Source of the DNA: Allosaccharopolyspora coralli
GTDB taxonomy: Bacteria; Actinomycetota; Actinomycetes; Mycobacteriales; Pseudonocardiaceae
Direction: 5' to 3'
Assembly (NCBI RefSeq): GCF_009664835.1
Contig: NZ_CP045929.1
Span: 1,488,001 to 1,552,000 of the forward strand
Length of the DNA stretch: 64,000 bases
Part shown: piece by piece, positions 25,959 through 35,233 of the stretch
Numbering within the stretch: the first letter of the stretch is position 1
Layout: each line of letters starts with the position of its first letter
Made by a program: the position numbers and the translations under genes
Notes under the pieces: model-generated
What the model saw: only the letters and a program-made list of their open reading frames with translations
Told to the model about the DNA's origin: nothing
The model's database searches: none

Positions 25959-28900
25959 TCCGGTCGCTCCAGGCCGTGCCCGTCCCAGGTGGTGTGCGTG
26001 CAGGCGATGCCGTGCCCGCTCCGGGGGCGCAACACGTCGTAGATGTGCATCTTCGGGATCTTCGGCGAGACTCCCCAGCCGCTCGGCCAGGTGATCATCC
26101 AGTCCATGTCCAGATCGACGAGTAGTCCCAGCATTCGCGCGATCGTCGGATCGTCGAGTCGCTCGAACGCCTCGTCGAGCAGCACGAGCCGTAGTGGCCC
26201 CTGCCCGCCGGAGGACACACTGACGGCGTCGTAGAACGCCGCCGCGGCGGCGAACAAGGTGACGTACGAGATCAGCCGGGTTTCACCCGACGAGAGCTGC
26301 TTGAGCCGGCGTACCCGGGGCTTGTTCTCGGGGCCGGTGTCGCGGACCCGGACGGTGAACGTGTACCAAGCTCGGTAGTCCAGCGCCCGCGAGAGGATCT
26401 CCGCGTAGCCGCCGGTGCCCGAATCGCGTTCTGCTTCGATGAGCTCGGTGAACACCCGCCGCAGCACGCCGTCCTGGTCCTCGCTGCGGTCCGCGAACGG
26501 GGTCCGCACCAGCTCGATCGCCTGCTTGATGTCGTCGCCGAGCGCGGGGGAGGGCTGCCATTCCAGCTGGACGTGGACGCCCTGGCTGGAACGGGCGCCG
26601 TCGAGGACCTCGTTCATCCGCGTGCAGAGGTCTTCGGCCACGTCGATCTGGTTGCGCAGCCGTTCGGCGAGGTCCCGGATCAGGTAGTCGGCGAAGATCG
26701 ACTGGTAGCGCTCGTTGAGGTAGCCGCGTTGGTCGGCGAGCCGCTCGCTGACCAGCCGGGTCGCCTCCGCCACCGGACGCGGTCCTTCCTCACCGGTCAC
26801 GGTGACGGTGAGCAGTCCGTGCTGTTCGCCCGCGTGGATGTCGTAGTTGCCGGTCAGCGACTGCTGCAACGTCTGCAGGCGGTTCAGCACCGTCGACTCG
26901 GACGAGCCCTTGCGCTCGCTGGCGATGAGCTTGTCGGCGGCGTCGTCGGCGTCCGGGATCCGCGGAGCTTCGCTCGCTTCGTCGTCGGTGGCCTCGACGT
27001 TCGCGGCCGCCCACAAGCCCGGGATGCGCAGTGCCTGCGCGAAAACGGATTCTGCTGTGTCCACTTCGGACGTACGAGTGTCGAGCTGTGCCCGCTTGGA
27101 ATCGCGTTGGGTTTCCAGGCGTGCTACCGCCTCGCGAACCGTGCTGATGTTCTCGCGTCTGCGCGGCAGTTCCTTGCGCAGGTCGGCCCGTTCGCGTTCC
27201 AGGCCGCTGACCTTGTCGGCGATCTGCTTGGCTTCGCCGTCCACGGCCGAGGTCAACTCCGCGAGTCCCGTGGCATGCTCGGCGAACTCGGCGCAGCGTT
27301 CGTCGGCCTGGGACTCGGCCGCCATCCGGTCCGCGACCGCGACGTCGTGGTGCAGCGAGAACTCACGCAGGTCCGCCAACGTCGCCAGGCAGCGGTCGTG
27401 GACGACGTCGCGCAGTGCGTCGATGGCGGTGCGGGCCTGGATCGCCGCGCGGTGCGCCTCGTCGAGTGCGCCGGTCTCGGCGGGCAGGCCGGCCTCGGTG
27501 GCGTCCCTGACCAGTTCGGCCTGGGCCGCTCGCCACCGGTGTTCGGTGTGGTCGTATTGCTCGCGGTTCTGGGATGACTTCCGGTCCGCTTCCGCGGCCG
27601 CCTCGACCGCCGAGCGCACGTTCGCGTGCGCGGTGAGCACGTCCTCACCGTCCGGGAAGCGATCGAGGTGCTGCTCGGCGGCCGCGGCCAGTTCGGTGGC
27701 GTCACTGTGGCGGGACTCCGCGTCGCCGGTCCGGTCGCGAAGCTCGGCGAGTGCGTCCTCCAGCTCGCCGATACGCCGGGCCCGCGCGGATTCGCGGGCT
27801 CCCGCGCCGACGTACTCGGCGGACTCCTTGCGCCACGTGCCGTGCAGGACGCCTGCCGACCACGAGCCGTCGGCCGAGACCGACAAGGCTGCCTCGTGGC
27901 CGTCCAGGGCGATCGAGGCGAGCACCTCGGCGATCCGCGACTCCGGGACGGGGCAGTTCGCTTCGGGCACCGGGCGTAGCACCGCGTTCGCGGGTGTTCG
28001 CGGCCCCTCGCCGGGCAGCGGCGAGGCGAGCAGGTCCGAGAGCGTGGCGTCGGCGACCGCACCGTCGGCCTTCACCCACGCGTTGAGCAGCCCGCTCGCC
28101 TGGAGGGCGCCTTCGAGGCCCGCGCGCTCGTCCTCACTCAGCCCGGGGGCGAAGTCGACCAGCTGGAACAGTGGCGCCCCCGCATCCGGGTCGCGCTCGG
28201 CGTCGGCCCAGAACGGACGCTCGGGGCTCCGCTCTCCTCCGGAACGCAGTTCGCAGAGTTCGGCCTCGTGCTCGCGGCTGCGTGTCCGCAGATCGTCCAG
28301 CTCCCGTTCCACGTCCGAGACCGCGCGGCGCGCGGCTTGCAACTGCGGTCGGGCCCAGGTGCGGGCAGCCTCGCGAGCCTGGCGGGGTGCGCTGCGGTCC
28401 GCGACGACCTCGTCGGCCGCAGGAGGCTCCGGAGCCGGGGAGTTCTCGGTGGACGCGGTGTCCGTCGCGGGCCACTCCGAACGCCACGCGTGAGCACGCT
28501 CCGTCCACGCCTCGGCGACCTCGGCGAGGCGTTGGTGCGCCTGGTTCCGCCGCCCCGCGGCCTCGGTCGCCGCCAGGCGCGCCTGGCGGGCCAGTTGCTG
28601 GGACTCGGCCACCTCGGCGGCGTTCGTGTCCAGCTCGACCGACTTCTGGTGCAGCGACAGCGTCAACGCACCGCGCTGTTGCGCGACCGACGATGCCTGG
28701 CGCCCGCGGTACGCGGCATTCCGGAACTCCTCCACGAGATGGTCGGCGTCCAGCTCCGGTGCGTGCCTGCGCTGCACCGACACCGGCTCCGCGTCCGGTT
28801 CCGGCGCCCCGCGCACGGATGCGGCTTCCTCCACCGGCTCCACAGTGGGAACACGCGGCAGGTGCGGCACGAGCGTGCCGTCCAACCCGGCCGTCGTGAG

Positions 28901-30145
28901 TTGGTGCGTCGCGTCCTGAGCGGCCTGGCCTGCCGCGTCGGTGTCCTGGACCAGGCGGCGGAGCAGCCCGAGCAGCGAATCCAGTGAGCGCTGCTCGTTC
29001 GCCCGGTGCGTGGTCGCGGTGTCCAGCGCAGACACGGCCTCCGAACGTTTGCTGTCGACGAGCCGCTCGCGGTCCCGGAGGTTCTGCAGTTCGGTGTAGG
29101 CCGGATGCGACCGCAGCGAGTCGATGCTCGCTTCCAGCTCGCCTTCCCGCTGCTCGAGCTCGGTGATCCGTTGCTGCTCGGAGTCGCGTTCCGTCTGCTT
29201 ACCGGAAACCTGGTCGTCCAATGTGGACACCTCGGTGCGCAGCGTGTGCAACCGCTGCCGCGCCGAACGCATCGACTCCGCACGGTCCCGCAACGCTGCG
29301 AGCGCGTAGCCCGAATACGTCGACAGGAAGGCCGTGAGTGCCTTGTCGGCGCTGGTGAGCCGCACGATGTTCGACCGGATCGACTCGAGGTCGTCGAACG
29401 AGGTCGCCAACCGCTCGATCAGACTCGCCTCCAGCGGCGGCAACGCGTCCGAGAGGATCTGTTCGAGCTGACCCTCCAACACCTTCAGGCCGACGTCCGG
29501 GTTGCGCAGCGTCCGCTGCAGATGCAGTAGATCGCCGTAGCGGGCCGCGGGAACGCCGTAGACCGTCGCGGCGATCTTCGCGCGGAAGGACTGGTCGTCG
29601 AGGACGCAGTCGGCCCCGAGCAGGTCGCGCAACTGCGCCTGGCCGAGCGGAACCCGGTCCGGGCCCACCAGATGCAGCTGGTGCCCGACTCGGCGGGTCG
29701 TGATGAACCGCCACGAGTCGCTGATCGCTTGCGAGGTCTTCGACGCTTTCACTCCGACCCCGCAGGTGAGGAACTCCTCGCCACCGTCCGGCAGATCGCG
29801 CCGCAGCTCGACCCACGCGTAGCCGATGCGGTTCGGCCCGCCCGGATACTCGTCGAGCATCAGCCGCCGGACACTCACGGTGTCGAAGCCCTTCGACCCG
29901 ACCTGGCGCAAGTCGCCGTCCAGGCACAGCGGCAGCAGCAGTTCCAAGGTCCGCGACTTGCCGGACCCGTTGGTGCCCTGGAAGATCGCCCGCCCGCCGG
30001 AGAGGTCGAACGTGTGCTCGGCGTACTGCCAGATGTTGACGACGCCGCCGCGGTGCAATCGCCAGCGGCGCGAGACCCACGGGTCGTCAGGGCCGTCGGT
30101 GGGGCTGCCGAGGTCGTCGACCCGGGGCGCGGCCTCGGTGCTCAT
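25955..30145 (-). CDS. jetC: Wadjet type II JetC (TIGR02680-like SMC ATPase)
   Basis: An SMC/MukB-like ATPase of 1396 residues. Walker A FQGTNGSGKS is at residues 55-64; the signature LSSGETRLIS lies near residue 1282 and the Walker B LVLLDEAFERLDD near 1322, so head halves bracket about 1200 residues of Glu/Arg/Ala-rich coiled coil with a hinge-like globular part near the middle. Fits TIGR02680, the SMC of type II Wadjet. ATG 30145 overlaps the jetB stop (ATGA), which removes a long Arg/Gly-rich in-frame extension upstream. Probably forms dimers loaded by JetA (kleisin) and JetB (KITE). Confidence 0.9.
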   Translation of the reverse strand: MSTEAAPRVDDLGSPTDGPDDPWVSRRWRLHRGGVVNIWQYAEHTFDLSGGRAIFQGTNGSGKSRTLELLLPLCLDGDLRQVGSKGFDTVSVRRLMLDEYPGGPNRIGYAWVELRRDLPDGGEEFLTCGVGVKASKTSQAISDSWRFITTRRVGHQLHLVGPDRVPLGQAQLRDLLGADCVLDDQSFRAKIAATVYGVPAARYGDLLHLQRTLRNPDVGLKVLEGQLEQILSDALPPLEASLIERLATSFDDLESIRSNIVRLTSADKALTAFLSTYSGYALAALRDRAESMRSARQRLHTLRTEVSTLDDQVSGKQTERDSEQQRITELEQREGELEASIDSLRSHPAYTELQNLRDRERLVDSKRSEAVSALDTATTHRANEQRSLDSLLGLLRRLVQDTDAAGQAAQDATHQLTTAGLDGTLVPHLPRVPTVEPVEEAASVRGAPEPDAEPVSVQRRHAPELDADHLVEEFRNAAYRGRQASSVAQQRGALTLSLHQKSVELDTNAAEVAESQQLARQARLAATEAAGRRNQAHQRLAEVAEAWTERAHAWRSEWPATDTASTENSPAPEPPAADEVVADRSAPRQAREAARTWARPQLQAARRAVSDVERELDDLRTRSREHEAELCELRSGGERSPERPFWADAERDPDAGAPLFQLVDFAPGLSEDERAGLEGALQASGLLNAWVKADGAVADATLSDLLASPLPGEGPRTPANAVLRPVPEANCPVPESRIAEVLASIALDGHEAALSVSADGSWSAGVLHGTWRKESAEYVGAGARESARARRIGELEDALAELRDRTGDAESRHSDATELAAAAEQHLDRFPDGEDVLTAHANVRSAVEAAAEADRKSSQNREQYDHTEHRWRAAQAELVRDATEAGLPAETGALDEAHRAAIQARTAIDALRDVVHDRCLATLADLREFSLHHDVAVADRMAAESQADERCAEFAEHATGLAELTSAVDGEAKQIADKVSGLERERADLRKELPRRRENISTVREAVARLETQRDSKRAQLDTRTSEVDTAESVFAQALRIPGLWAAANVEATDDEASEAPRIPDADDAADKLIASERKGSSESTVLNRLQTLQQSLTGNYDIHAGEQHGLLTVTVTGEEGPRPVAEATRLVSERLADQRGYLNERYQSIFADYLIRDLAERLRNQIDVAEDLCTRMNEVLDGARSSQGVHVQLEWQPSPALGDDIKQAIELVRTPFADRSEDQDGVLRRVFTELIEAERDSGTGGYAEILSRALDYRAWYTFTVRVRDTGPENKPRVRRLKQLSSGETRLISYVTLFAAAAAFYDAVSVSSGGQGPLRLVLLDEAFERLDDPTIARMLGLLVDLDMDWMITWPSGWGVSPKIPKMHIYDVLRPRSGHGIACTHTTWDGHGLERPE

Positions 30146-31419
30146 TGCGCTTCCTCTCGCGTGTCGGCGGAGCCAGCGGGCTCCTTCGTCGCGTCCGCCT
30201 CGTCCGCGCCGTCGAACAGGGACCAGCTGGGTTCGACCGGTGCGGGTGGTGGTTCCGATTCCCGGCTCTGGGCGGGTGTGGCGTCCGGTTCGGGGATCCA
30301 GCGGTGCGCGGCGGGGCTGAGCCACCAGCCGTCCGGCCGGTCCTGATCCAGCAGACCGAGGCGACGGAGCAGTCCCGTTACGTCGTCGACCAGGGCCTCC
30401 GGGTCCTCGACCGCGACGCGCGACCACGCCGCCGGGTACGACTCCACCAACGTCGCGCAGACCTCGGCGACCTCGTCCCGAGTCACCGGATGGCGGCCGT
30501 CGGCTTGCCGAGGCTCGTGCAGGCCCAGCAGGTCCGGCAGCGCGAGTAGCGCGATCCGCGCCACCGTGCCGGGGCCGGGGAACGTGAGGTCGGTGAGGTA
30601 GTCCTCCGGGTCGGAGACCACGATTCCTTCACTGCGGGTCTCGGTCACGAGCCCGAAGAACCGCTCCAGCAGCTCCGACTCCGACCGCAGGTGCTCCAAC
30701 AGCCAGGTTTCCTGCTCGGCGGGGAAGTCCCGGAACACGACCACCGGATCCTCCACGAGCCTGCGCCGCACGGCGTGTTCCACCTGGCGCGGTCCCACCG
30801 CCGTGGCGCGCTCGATCAGCTCGTCCGGACTCGTCGCGTCGCCGAGTGGTCCGGACACGAGCTGACCCAGCAGGTCGGTGTCGATCGTGATCAGCGCCTC
30901 GGCGGAGGAATCCGTGGCCAGCGGCGACACCGCCCCCTCGGTCTCGGTGATCACGCCGAGCGAGACCAGGTGACGCAGCGCCGCCGTCAACGCGCGGCGA
31001 TCAGCCGGGTCGTCGGCCACGGCGACGCCCGCTTCCACCGCGGCCGCGCGCACGTCGACCACCAGCCGCGAGAGCAGGACCTGGCGGCCGATCCCGGTCA
31101 GCGCCGCCAGGGTCAGCGCCAGGTGTGCGTACCCGCGGGGGCCCAGCGACGGTTCCCCGCGCGTCGCGTCGCTACCGGGCCCGGCCTTGTGCAGGCGCGC
31201 GAACCGGCGCTCCACGACCAACCGGTACCCGAGCAGCGACGAGAAGACGTCCTGCAACACCGAGCGCCGCCGGTGGATCATCGGCAGCAGGTCACCGTCC
31301 TGGCCGCCCGCGTGCAGCATCGGCCGCCGCAGCAGTACCCGGGCGCAGCGCACGACGTTCGCCGCGTCGATGTCCGGCAGCTCGTCGAACGACGCGACGG
31401 TCCGTTCCCGCGCGCTCAT
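30142..31419 (-). CDS. jetB: Wadjet type II JetB (TIGR02678-like KITE subunit)
   Basis: A 425-residue protein fitting TIGR02678. It is rich in winged-helix-like segments (HLALTLAALTGIGRQVLLSRLV near residue 105, then VSLGVITETEGAVSP) and ends in an acidic Pro/Ala tail from about residue 385. In Wadjet complexes the JetB KITE subunit bridges kleisin JetA and the SMC heads. Start ATG 31419 and stop both overlap neighbours by four bases. Confidence 0.85.
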   Translation of the reverse strand: MSARERTVASFDELPDIDAANVVRCARVLLRRPMLHAGGQDGDLLPMIHRRRSVLQDVFSSLLGYRLVVERRFARLHKAGPGSDATRGEPSLGPRGYAHLALTLAALTGIGRQVLLSRLVVDVRAAAVEAGVAVADDPADRRALTAALRHLVSLGVITETEGAVSPLATDSSAEALITIDTDLLGQLVSGPLGDATSPDELIERATAVGPRQVEHAVRRRLVEDPVVVFRDFPAEQETWLLEHLRSESELLERFFGLVTETRSEGIVVSDPEDYLTDLTFPGPGTVARIALLALPDLLGLHEPRQADGRHPVTRDEVAEVCATLVESYPAAWSRVAVEDPEALVDDVTGLLRRLGLLDQDRPDGWWLSPAAHRWIPEPDATPAQSRESEPPPAPVEPSWSLFDGADEADATKEPAGSADTREEAQ

Positions 31420-33149
31420 CGAGCCGCTCCGTGCGCCAAGTTTCGAGTGTCCTCAGTGGACTCGTCCTCCGGGACCGCGCCGTCCCCTTCGACCTCGATC
31501 ACGGAGTCCTGCAGTGTCAACGAGCCGCCGACGCTGCGGATCGTGGTCGCGTGCCCTTCCTTCGGGTGCACCGTCACCCGCAGGCGATGCACCGGATCGA
31601 GCGCGGTGCCTGCGTCCTCGGCGGAGTCGCGACCCGCCATCGCCAGCGTCAGGAGTTCGCAGAGCACGCCGAGTGCGTTGCCGGACAGCGTCCGGTCGCT
31701 GAGCTCTCCTTGCGTCGCGGCGAGTTCGCTGACCGCCGCGCTGCGCACCGCGTCCTGCTCCCGCGCTTCGGCCAGCAACGTCTCCTCGGTCATCGGGTCG
31801 TCGAGCACCCGCGACGTCCGGCCGCGAGCGCCACGCTCACCCCGGGTGCGCACGCTCACCGGCACGTCGATGACCGGGCCGTCCCGCCACGCGACCTCGT
31901 GGTTGTCGCTGTCGTGATCAGGCGCGGGCAGCAGGTGCCGTGCCGACTGCGTGCCGAACGCCGCCGCGTACAACCGGTGCCCCTGGTCGCTGTCGGACTC
32001 GTGGAACCAGCGTGCCAACGTCAGCAGTTCCGAGCGTCGGCCAGGGACCGGACCGCTGCCGGACGTCGCGCGCTTCACGCTCGCCAGCAGGGAGCCGATC
32101 GCCCGCGCCGTCGCCTCCCGCAGCGCGGCGACCTGGCTCGGCCGGCCGGGGGAGTCGACGAACCAGTCGGTCAGCTCCTGCCAGTCCGCCGACGTGCGGC
32201 CCCGTGCCCGTTCGACGTCCGTTCCTAGCTCGCCGGCCGGTCCGAGTGCGCGCACCAGCTCGTCGCGCACGCCGGCCAGTCCGGACAGCGAGGTCGCGAT
32301 CGCCGGCGTGTAGCGCAACACGTCCTCGACGACCATCTGGATGTACTCGACGAGCAGGTTCCGGAAACCGGAGATCTCGTCCGGGGCGAGGTGGTGGCGT
32401 GTGACGACCTGGCCGAGGTAGGCGTAGAAGTCCCGCACCGTCGCCGCGAGCTCCGAATGTTGCAGGAACACCGTCGTGACGTGCTCGGCAAGCCGCTCCC
32501 GGCTCTGTCGTGCGGCCTTGCCGTCCGGGTCGCGCCGTTCGGCGGACCGGACGTCCGAGAGCACGGAGCCGATCTCGCCGAGCCCGCGCTCGATCGCGGG
32601 CAGCAGTTCGCGGGAGACCTCGCGGGCGCCCTCCGGGACCTGCAGCAGCGTGTCGACGTCGCGCTGCACCCGGACGGCGAGCTTGCTGACCTGGTAGCGA
32701 ACGCTACCGTGCTGGAACTCGGCGATGCTGGAGGCGATCGTCTCCCGGCGTCCGACGACGAGATTCCCCCAGCCCACCAACTGTTTCAGACGGTCGATCA
32801 CAGTGTCCACATCGGACTCGCCGGGGCCGATCCGGCCCTCGCGTTCGGCCACCGCGAGCGCGGCGGCGACCTCGCTCGCGGACAGGTCCGCGAGCAGCGT
32901 CGAGGTGAACAACCGCATGATCGTCAAGTACGTCCGGTGCTCGGTCGCGCGCACGTAGGCGAACAGCTGCAGACGCTGCTCGCCGTCCGGCGTCGACTCG
33001 GGCGCTGAGGCGTCCGTCACCGGCGCGGCGTCCGGCTCCGGCGGGACGAGACCACCCGCACCGGCAGCCGCCACACCCGCGCGCAGCGCGTCCGCTTCGT
33101 GATCAGGGGCCGTCACGATCCGCCACGATAACGTCTCCGCTCCCCACAC
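31416..33149 (-). CDS. jetA: Wadjet type II JetA (TIGR02677-like kleisin subunit)
   Basis: First gene of the defence operon; 577 residues fitting TIGR02677. Recognisable blocks are LQLFAYVRATEHRTYLTIMRLF (residues about 59-80, quoted in part) and RYQVSKLAVRVQRDVDTLL, followed by long helices expected of a kleisin. I keep GTG 33149; an in-frame GTG at 33113 (VTAPDHEADAL) is equally possible and neither has a strong ribosome site. The promoter must lie in the short gap shared with the divergent cobD gene (33150-33230). Confidence 0.85.
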   Translation of the reverse strand: MWGAETLSWRIVTAPDHEADALRAGVAAAGAGGLVPPEPDAAPVTDASAPESTPDGEQRLQLFAYVRATEHRTYLTIMRLFTSTLLADLSASEVAAALAVAEREGRIGPGESDVDTVIDRLKQLVGWGNLVVGRRETIASSIAEFQHGSVRYQVSKLAVRVQRDVDTLLQVPEGAREVSRELLPAIERGLGEIGSVLSDVRSAERRDPDGKAARQSRERLAEHVTTVFLQHSELAATVRDFYAYLGQVVTRHHLAPDEISGFRNLLVEYIQMVVEDVLRYTPAIATSLSGLAGVRDELVRALGPAGELGTDVERARGRTSADWQELTDWFVDSPGRPSQVAALREATARAIGSLLASVKRATSGSGPVPGRRSELLTLARWFHESDSDQGHRLYAAAFGTQSARHLLPAPDHDSDNHEVAWRDGPVIDVPVSVRTRGERGARGRTSRVLDDPMTEETLLAEAREQDAVRSAAVSELAATQGELSDRTLSGNALGVLCELLTLAMAGRDSAEDAGTALDPVHRLRVTVHPKEGHATTIRSVGGSLTLQDSVIEVEGDGAVPEDESTEDTRNLAHGAAR

Positions 33150-33230
33150 CTGGTCACGCGTCGGGTGCTCGCCGGCGGAGCAGTGCCACGCGATAGATTG
33201 CTCGGCGAGCCGGACCTGGGGAGGGACACG

Positions 33231-34163
33231 ATGCGAGCGGGACGTGCCGTCGGGTTACTACTCGGCGTCGCTGCGGACGCGGCACTCGGCGACCCACGGC
33301 GGGGGCACCCGGTCGCCACCTTCGGCGCCCTCGCCCACCATCTCGAACGGCGCCTCTACCGCGACGACCGAGCCGCCGGTGCGGCCCACACCGGCCTGCT
33401 CGTCGGGGGTGTCGTGCTCGCAGGCGTCGCAGCGGAACACCTCACCCGTCGAAGCCCGGTCGCACACGCCGCCACGACCGCCGTGATCACCTGGACGGTC
33501 CTGGGCGGCGCCTCCCTGGCCGACGAAGGGACCAGCATGGCGAGCACCCTCGACACCGGCGACCTCGCCGGTGCGCGGAGGCAACTGCGCAACCTCTGCG
33601 GGCGCGACGCCGAGAACCTCGACGGGCAGGGCCTCGCCCGGGCCAGCGTCGAATCCGTCGCGGAGAACACCTCGGACGCCGTCGTCGGGCCCCTGGTGTG
33701 GGGAGCCGTCGCGGGGTTGCCGGGACTGCTCGGCTACCGCGCCGTCAACACGCTGGACGCCATGGTCGGGCACCGCTCGCCGCGCTACCGGCGGTTCGGC
33801 TGGGCGGCGGCGACCCTCGACGACCTCGCCAACCTCCTTCCCTCCCGCGTTGCGGCCGTGCTCACCGCCGGGTGCGCCCCCGTGGTCGGCGGTTCGGCGA
33901 GCGGAGCGTGGCGCACCTGGCGGCGGGACGCCGCCGCGCACCCGAGCCCGAACGCCGGACAGATCGAGGCCGCGTTCGCCGGGGCGCTGCGGATCCGGCT
34001 CGGTGGGCGCACCATCTACGGCCACGCCGTCGAGCAGCGGCCCGTCATGGGGGAGGGACGCACTGCCGACGCCGGTGACGTCACCCGCAGCGTCGAGTTG
34101 TCGCGGGTGATCGGCGCCGCGACGGGTGCACTCGCCGCCGTCACCGCCCTACTCCGCCGCTGA
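33231..34163 (+). CDS. cobD: Adenosylcobinamide-phosphate synthase (CobD/CbiB)
   Basis: Membrane enzyme that joins the aminopropanol arm to cobyric acid in B12 synthesis. 310 residues with family blocks LLGVAADAALGDPRRGHPVATFG at the N-terminus (quoted in part), GRDAENLDGQGLARASVESVAENTSD (the diagnostic ESVAEN) and YRAVNTLDAMVGHRS. ATG 33231 has GGGGAGGG upstream. A cobC-type gene lies at 36707. A tandem repeat begins three bases after the stop. Confidence 0.92.
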   Translation: MRAGRAVGLLLGVAADAALGDPRRGHPVATFGALAHHLERRLYRDDRAAGAAHTGLLVGGVVLAGVAAEHLTRRSPVAHAATTAVITWTVLGGASLADEGTSMASTLDTGDLAGARRQLRNLCGRDAENLDGQGLARASVESVAENTSDAVVGPLVWGAVAGLPGLLGYRAVNTLDAMVGHRSPRYRRFGWAAATLDDLANLLPSRVAAVLTAGCAPVVGGSASGAWRTWRRDAAAHPSPNAGQIEAAFAGALRIRLGGRTIYGHAVEQRPVMGEGRTADAGDVTRSVELSRVIGAATGALAAVTALLRR

Positions 34164-34166
34164 CCA

Positions 34167-34352
34167 CGAGGCGAACGGCACCTTCGCCTCGTGTGGTGGG
34201 GCGAAGGTGCCGTTCGCGCCGTTGGGGGTGTGGGGTGAACGGCACGTTCGCCTCGTGTGGTGGGGCGAAGGTGCCGTTCGCGCCGTTGGGGGTGTGGGGT
34301 GAACGGCACGTTCGCCTCGTGTGGTGGGGCGAGAGTGTCGTTCGCCTCATCC
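34167..34352. repeat. Tandem 64-bp repeat built of GAACGGCAC hairpins
   Basis: Begins with a perfect hairpin CGAGGCGAA-CGGCACC-TTCGCCTCG (34167-34191). A 64-bp unit containing GGGGCGAAGGTGCCGTTCGC and GGTGAACGGCACGTTCGCC then occurs twice exactly, followed by a partial, diverged copy. The same GAACGGCAC-TTCGCC core makes the array at 52057-52430. It follows cobD and precedes the convergent SURF1 gene, so the first hairpin may terminate transcription. Confidence 0.9.
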
Positions 34353-34356
34353 GGGG

Positions 34357-35172
34357 TCAGAGGGATTCGCGTTCGCGCCGTTCTTCTTCGGCGACGGCCT
34401 CGGCGACCGAGACCTTGCGGCGGCGCGGCTCCTGGCTGTTGAGCCCCCGCCCCGTGGCTTCCGAATACGCGAGGTAACCGATCGTGAGGACCGCCATCGT
34501 GCCGAACGCGATCCACTGCAAGGCGTAGGAGAAGTAGGGTCCGCTCTCCAGCCGGGGCAGCGGCATCGGCTGGAGCACTCCCGGTTGTGCGCCGGCCAAG
34601 GTCACGTAACCCGGCCGGATGTCCAGCCCCGCGCCCTGCCCCACGGTTTCCGCGTTGACCGCGTGCGTCCAGCGGCGACCGTCGTGGGTGAACGTCGGAC
34701 GCTGCTCGCGGTCGGTTTCGTCGGCCCGAACCCGCGCCTCCAGCGTCACCGGGCCCTCGGGTGCCGCCGCGAAGTCCGGGGCGCGCGTGGCCTGCACCGG
34801 GCGCACGAAACCACGGTTGACCAGCACGACGTCGCCGCCCTGAAGGCGGAACGGGGTGAGTACCTCGAACGCCGACTCGCCGAGCACGGTTCGTTGCCAC
34901 GCCAGCGTCTCCGCCTGTGGGAGGTATTCGCCGCGCAGGGTCACCTTCGCCCACTCGGTGCTCTCGTCCGGTACCTGGCCTCCCGGCAGTACCTCGTTCA
35001 ACGGGCGGGGTTCGGCGTCGAAGGACTCCGAGATCGCGTCGTTGCGTGCCTGGGCCTGGTCACTGCGGTTGAACTGCCACGGCGCCAGCAGCGTGAAGCA
35101 CACGACCGCGAACAGCACGGCCAGCACGATCGAGGCCACCCAACCGGGCCGGAGCAGGAACTTCACGCGCAC
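34357..35172 (-). CDS. SURF1 family cytochrome oxidase biogenesis protein
   Basis: Two-helix membrane protein of 271 residues with the SURF1 layout: helix near residues 10-32 followed by LLAPWQFNRSDQA, an extracytoplasmic domain with LAWQRTVLGESAFEVLTPF and VVLVNRGFVRP, and a second helix near 225-245 preceded by YFSYALQWIAFG. SURF1 assists haem a insertion into cytochrome aa3. Same order relative to LMW-PTP and cobD as in mycobacteria. Basic C-terminal tail. Confidence 0.88.
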   Translation of the reverse strand: MRVKFLLRPGWVASIVLAVLFAVVCFTLLAPWQFNRSDQAQARNDAISESFDAEPRPLNEVLPGGQVPDESTEWAKVTLRGEYLPQAETLAWQRTVLGESAFEVLTPFRLQGGDVVLVNRGFVRPVQATRAPDFAAAPEGPVTLEARVRADETDREQRPTFTHDGRRWTHAVNAETVGQGAGLDIRPGYVTLAGAQPGVLQPMPLPRLESGPYFSYALQWIAFGTMAVLTIGYLAYSEATGRGLNSQEPRRRKVSVAEAVAEEERRERESL

Positions 35173-35233
35173 CCCACCACCGTAAGCGGCCGAACGCCGT
35201 CACCGTCCTCCGGGATGCCCGATGAGGGCCGCG

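Noticed and set aside
25955-30145. MukB, RecN or chromosomal SMC
   Set aside because: Neighbouring genes and C-terminal layout fit the Wadjet SMC; a chromosomal SMC would lack the jetA/B/D partners.
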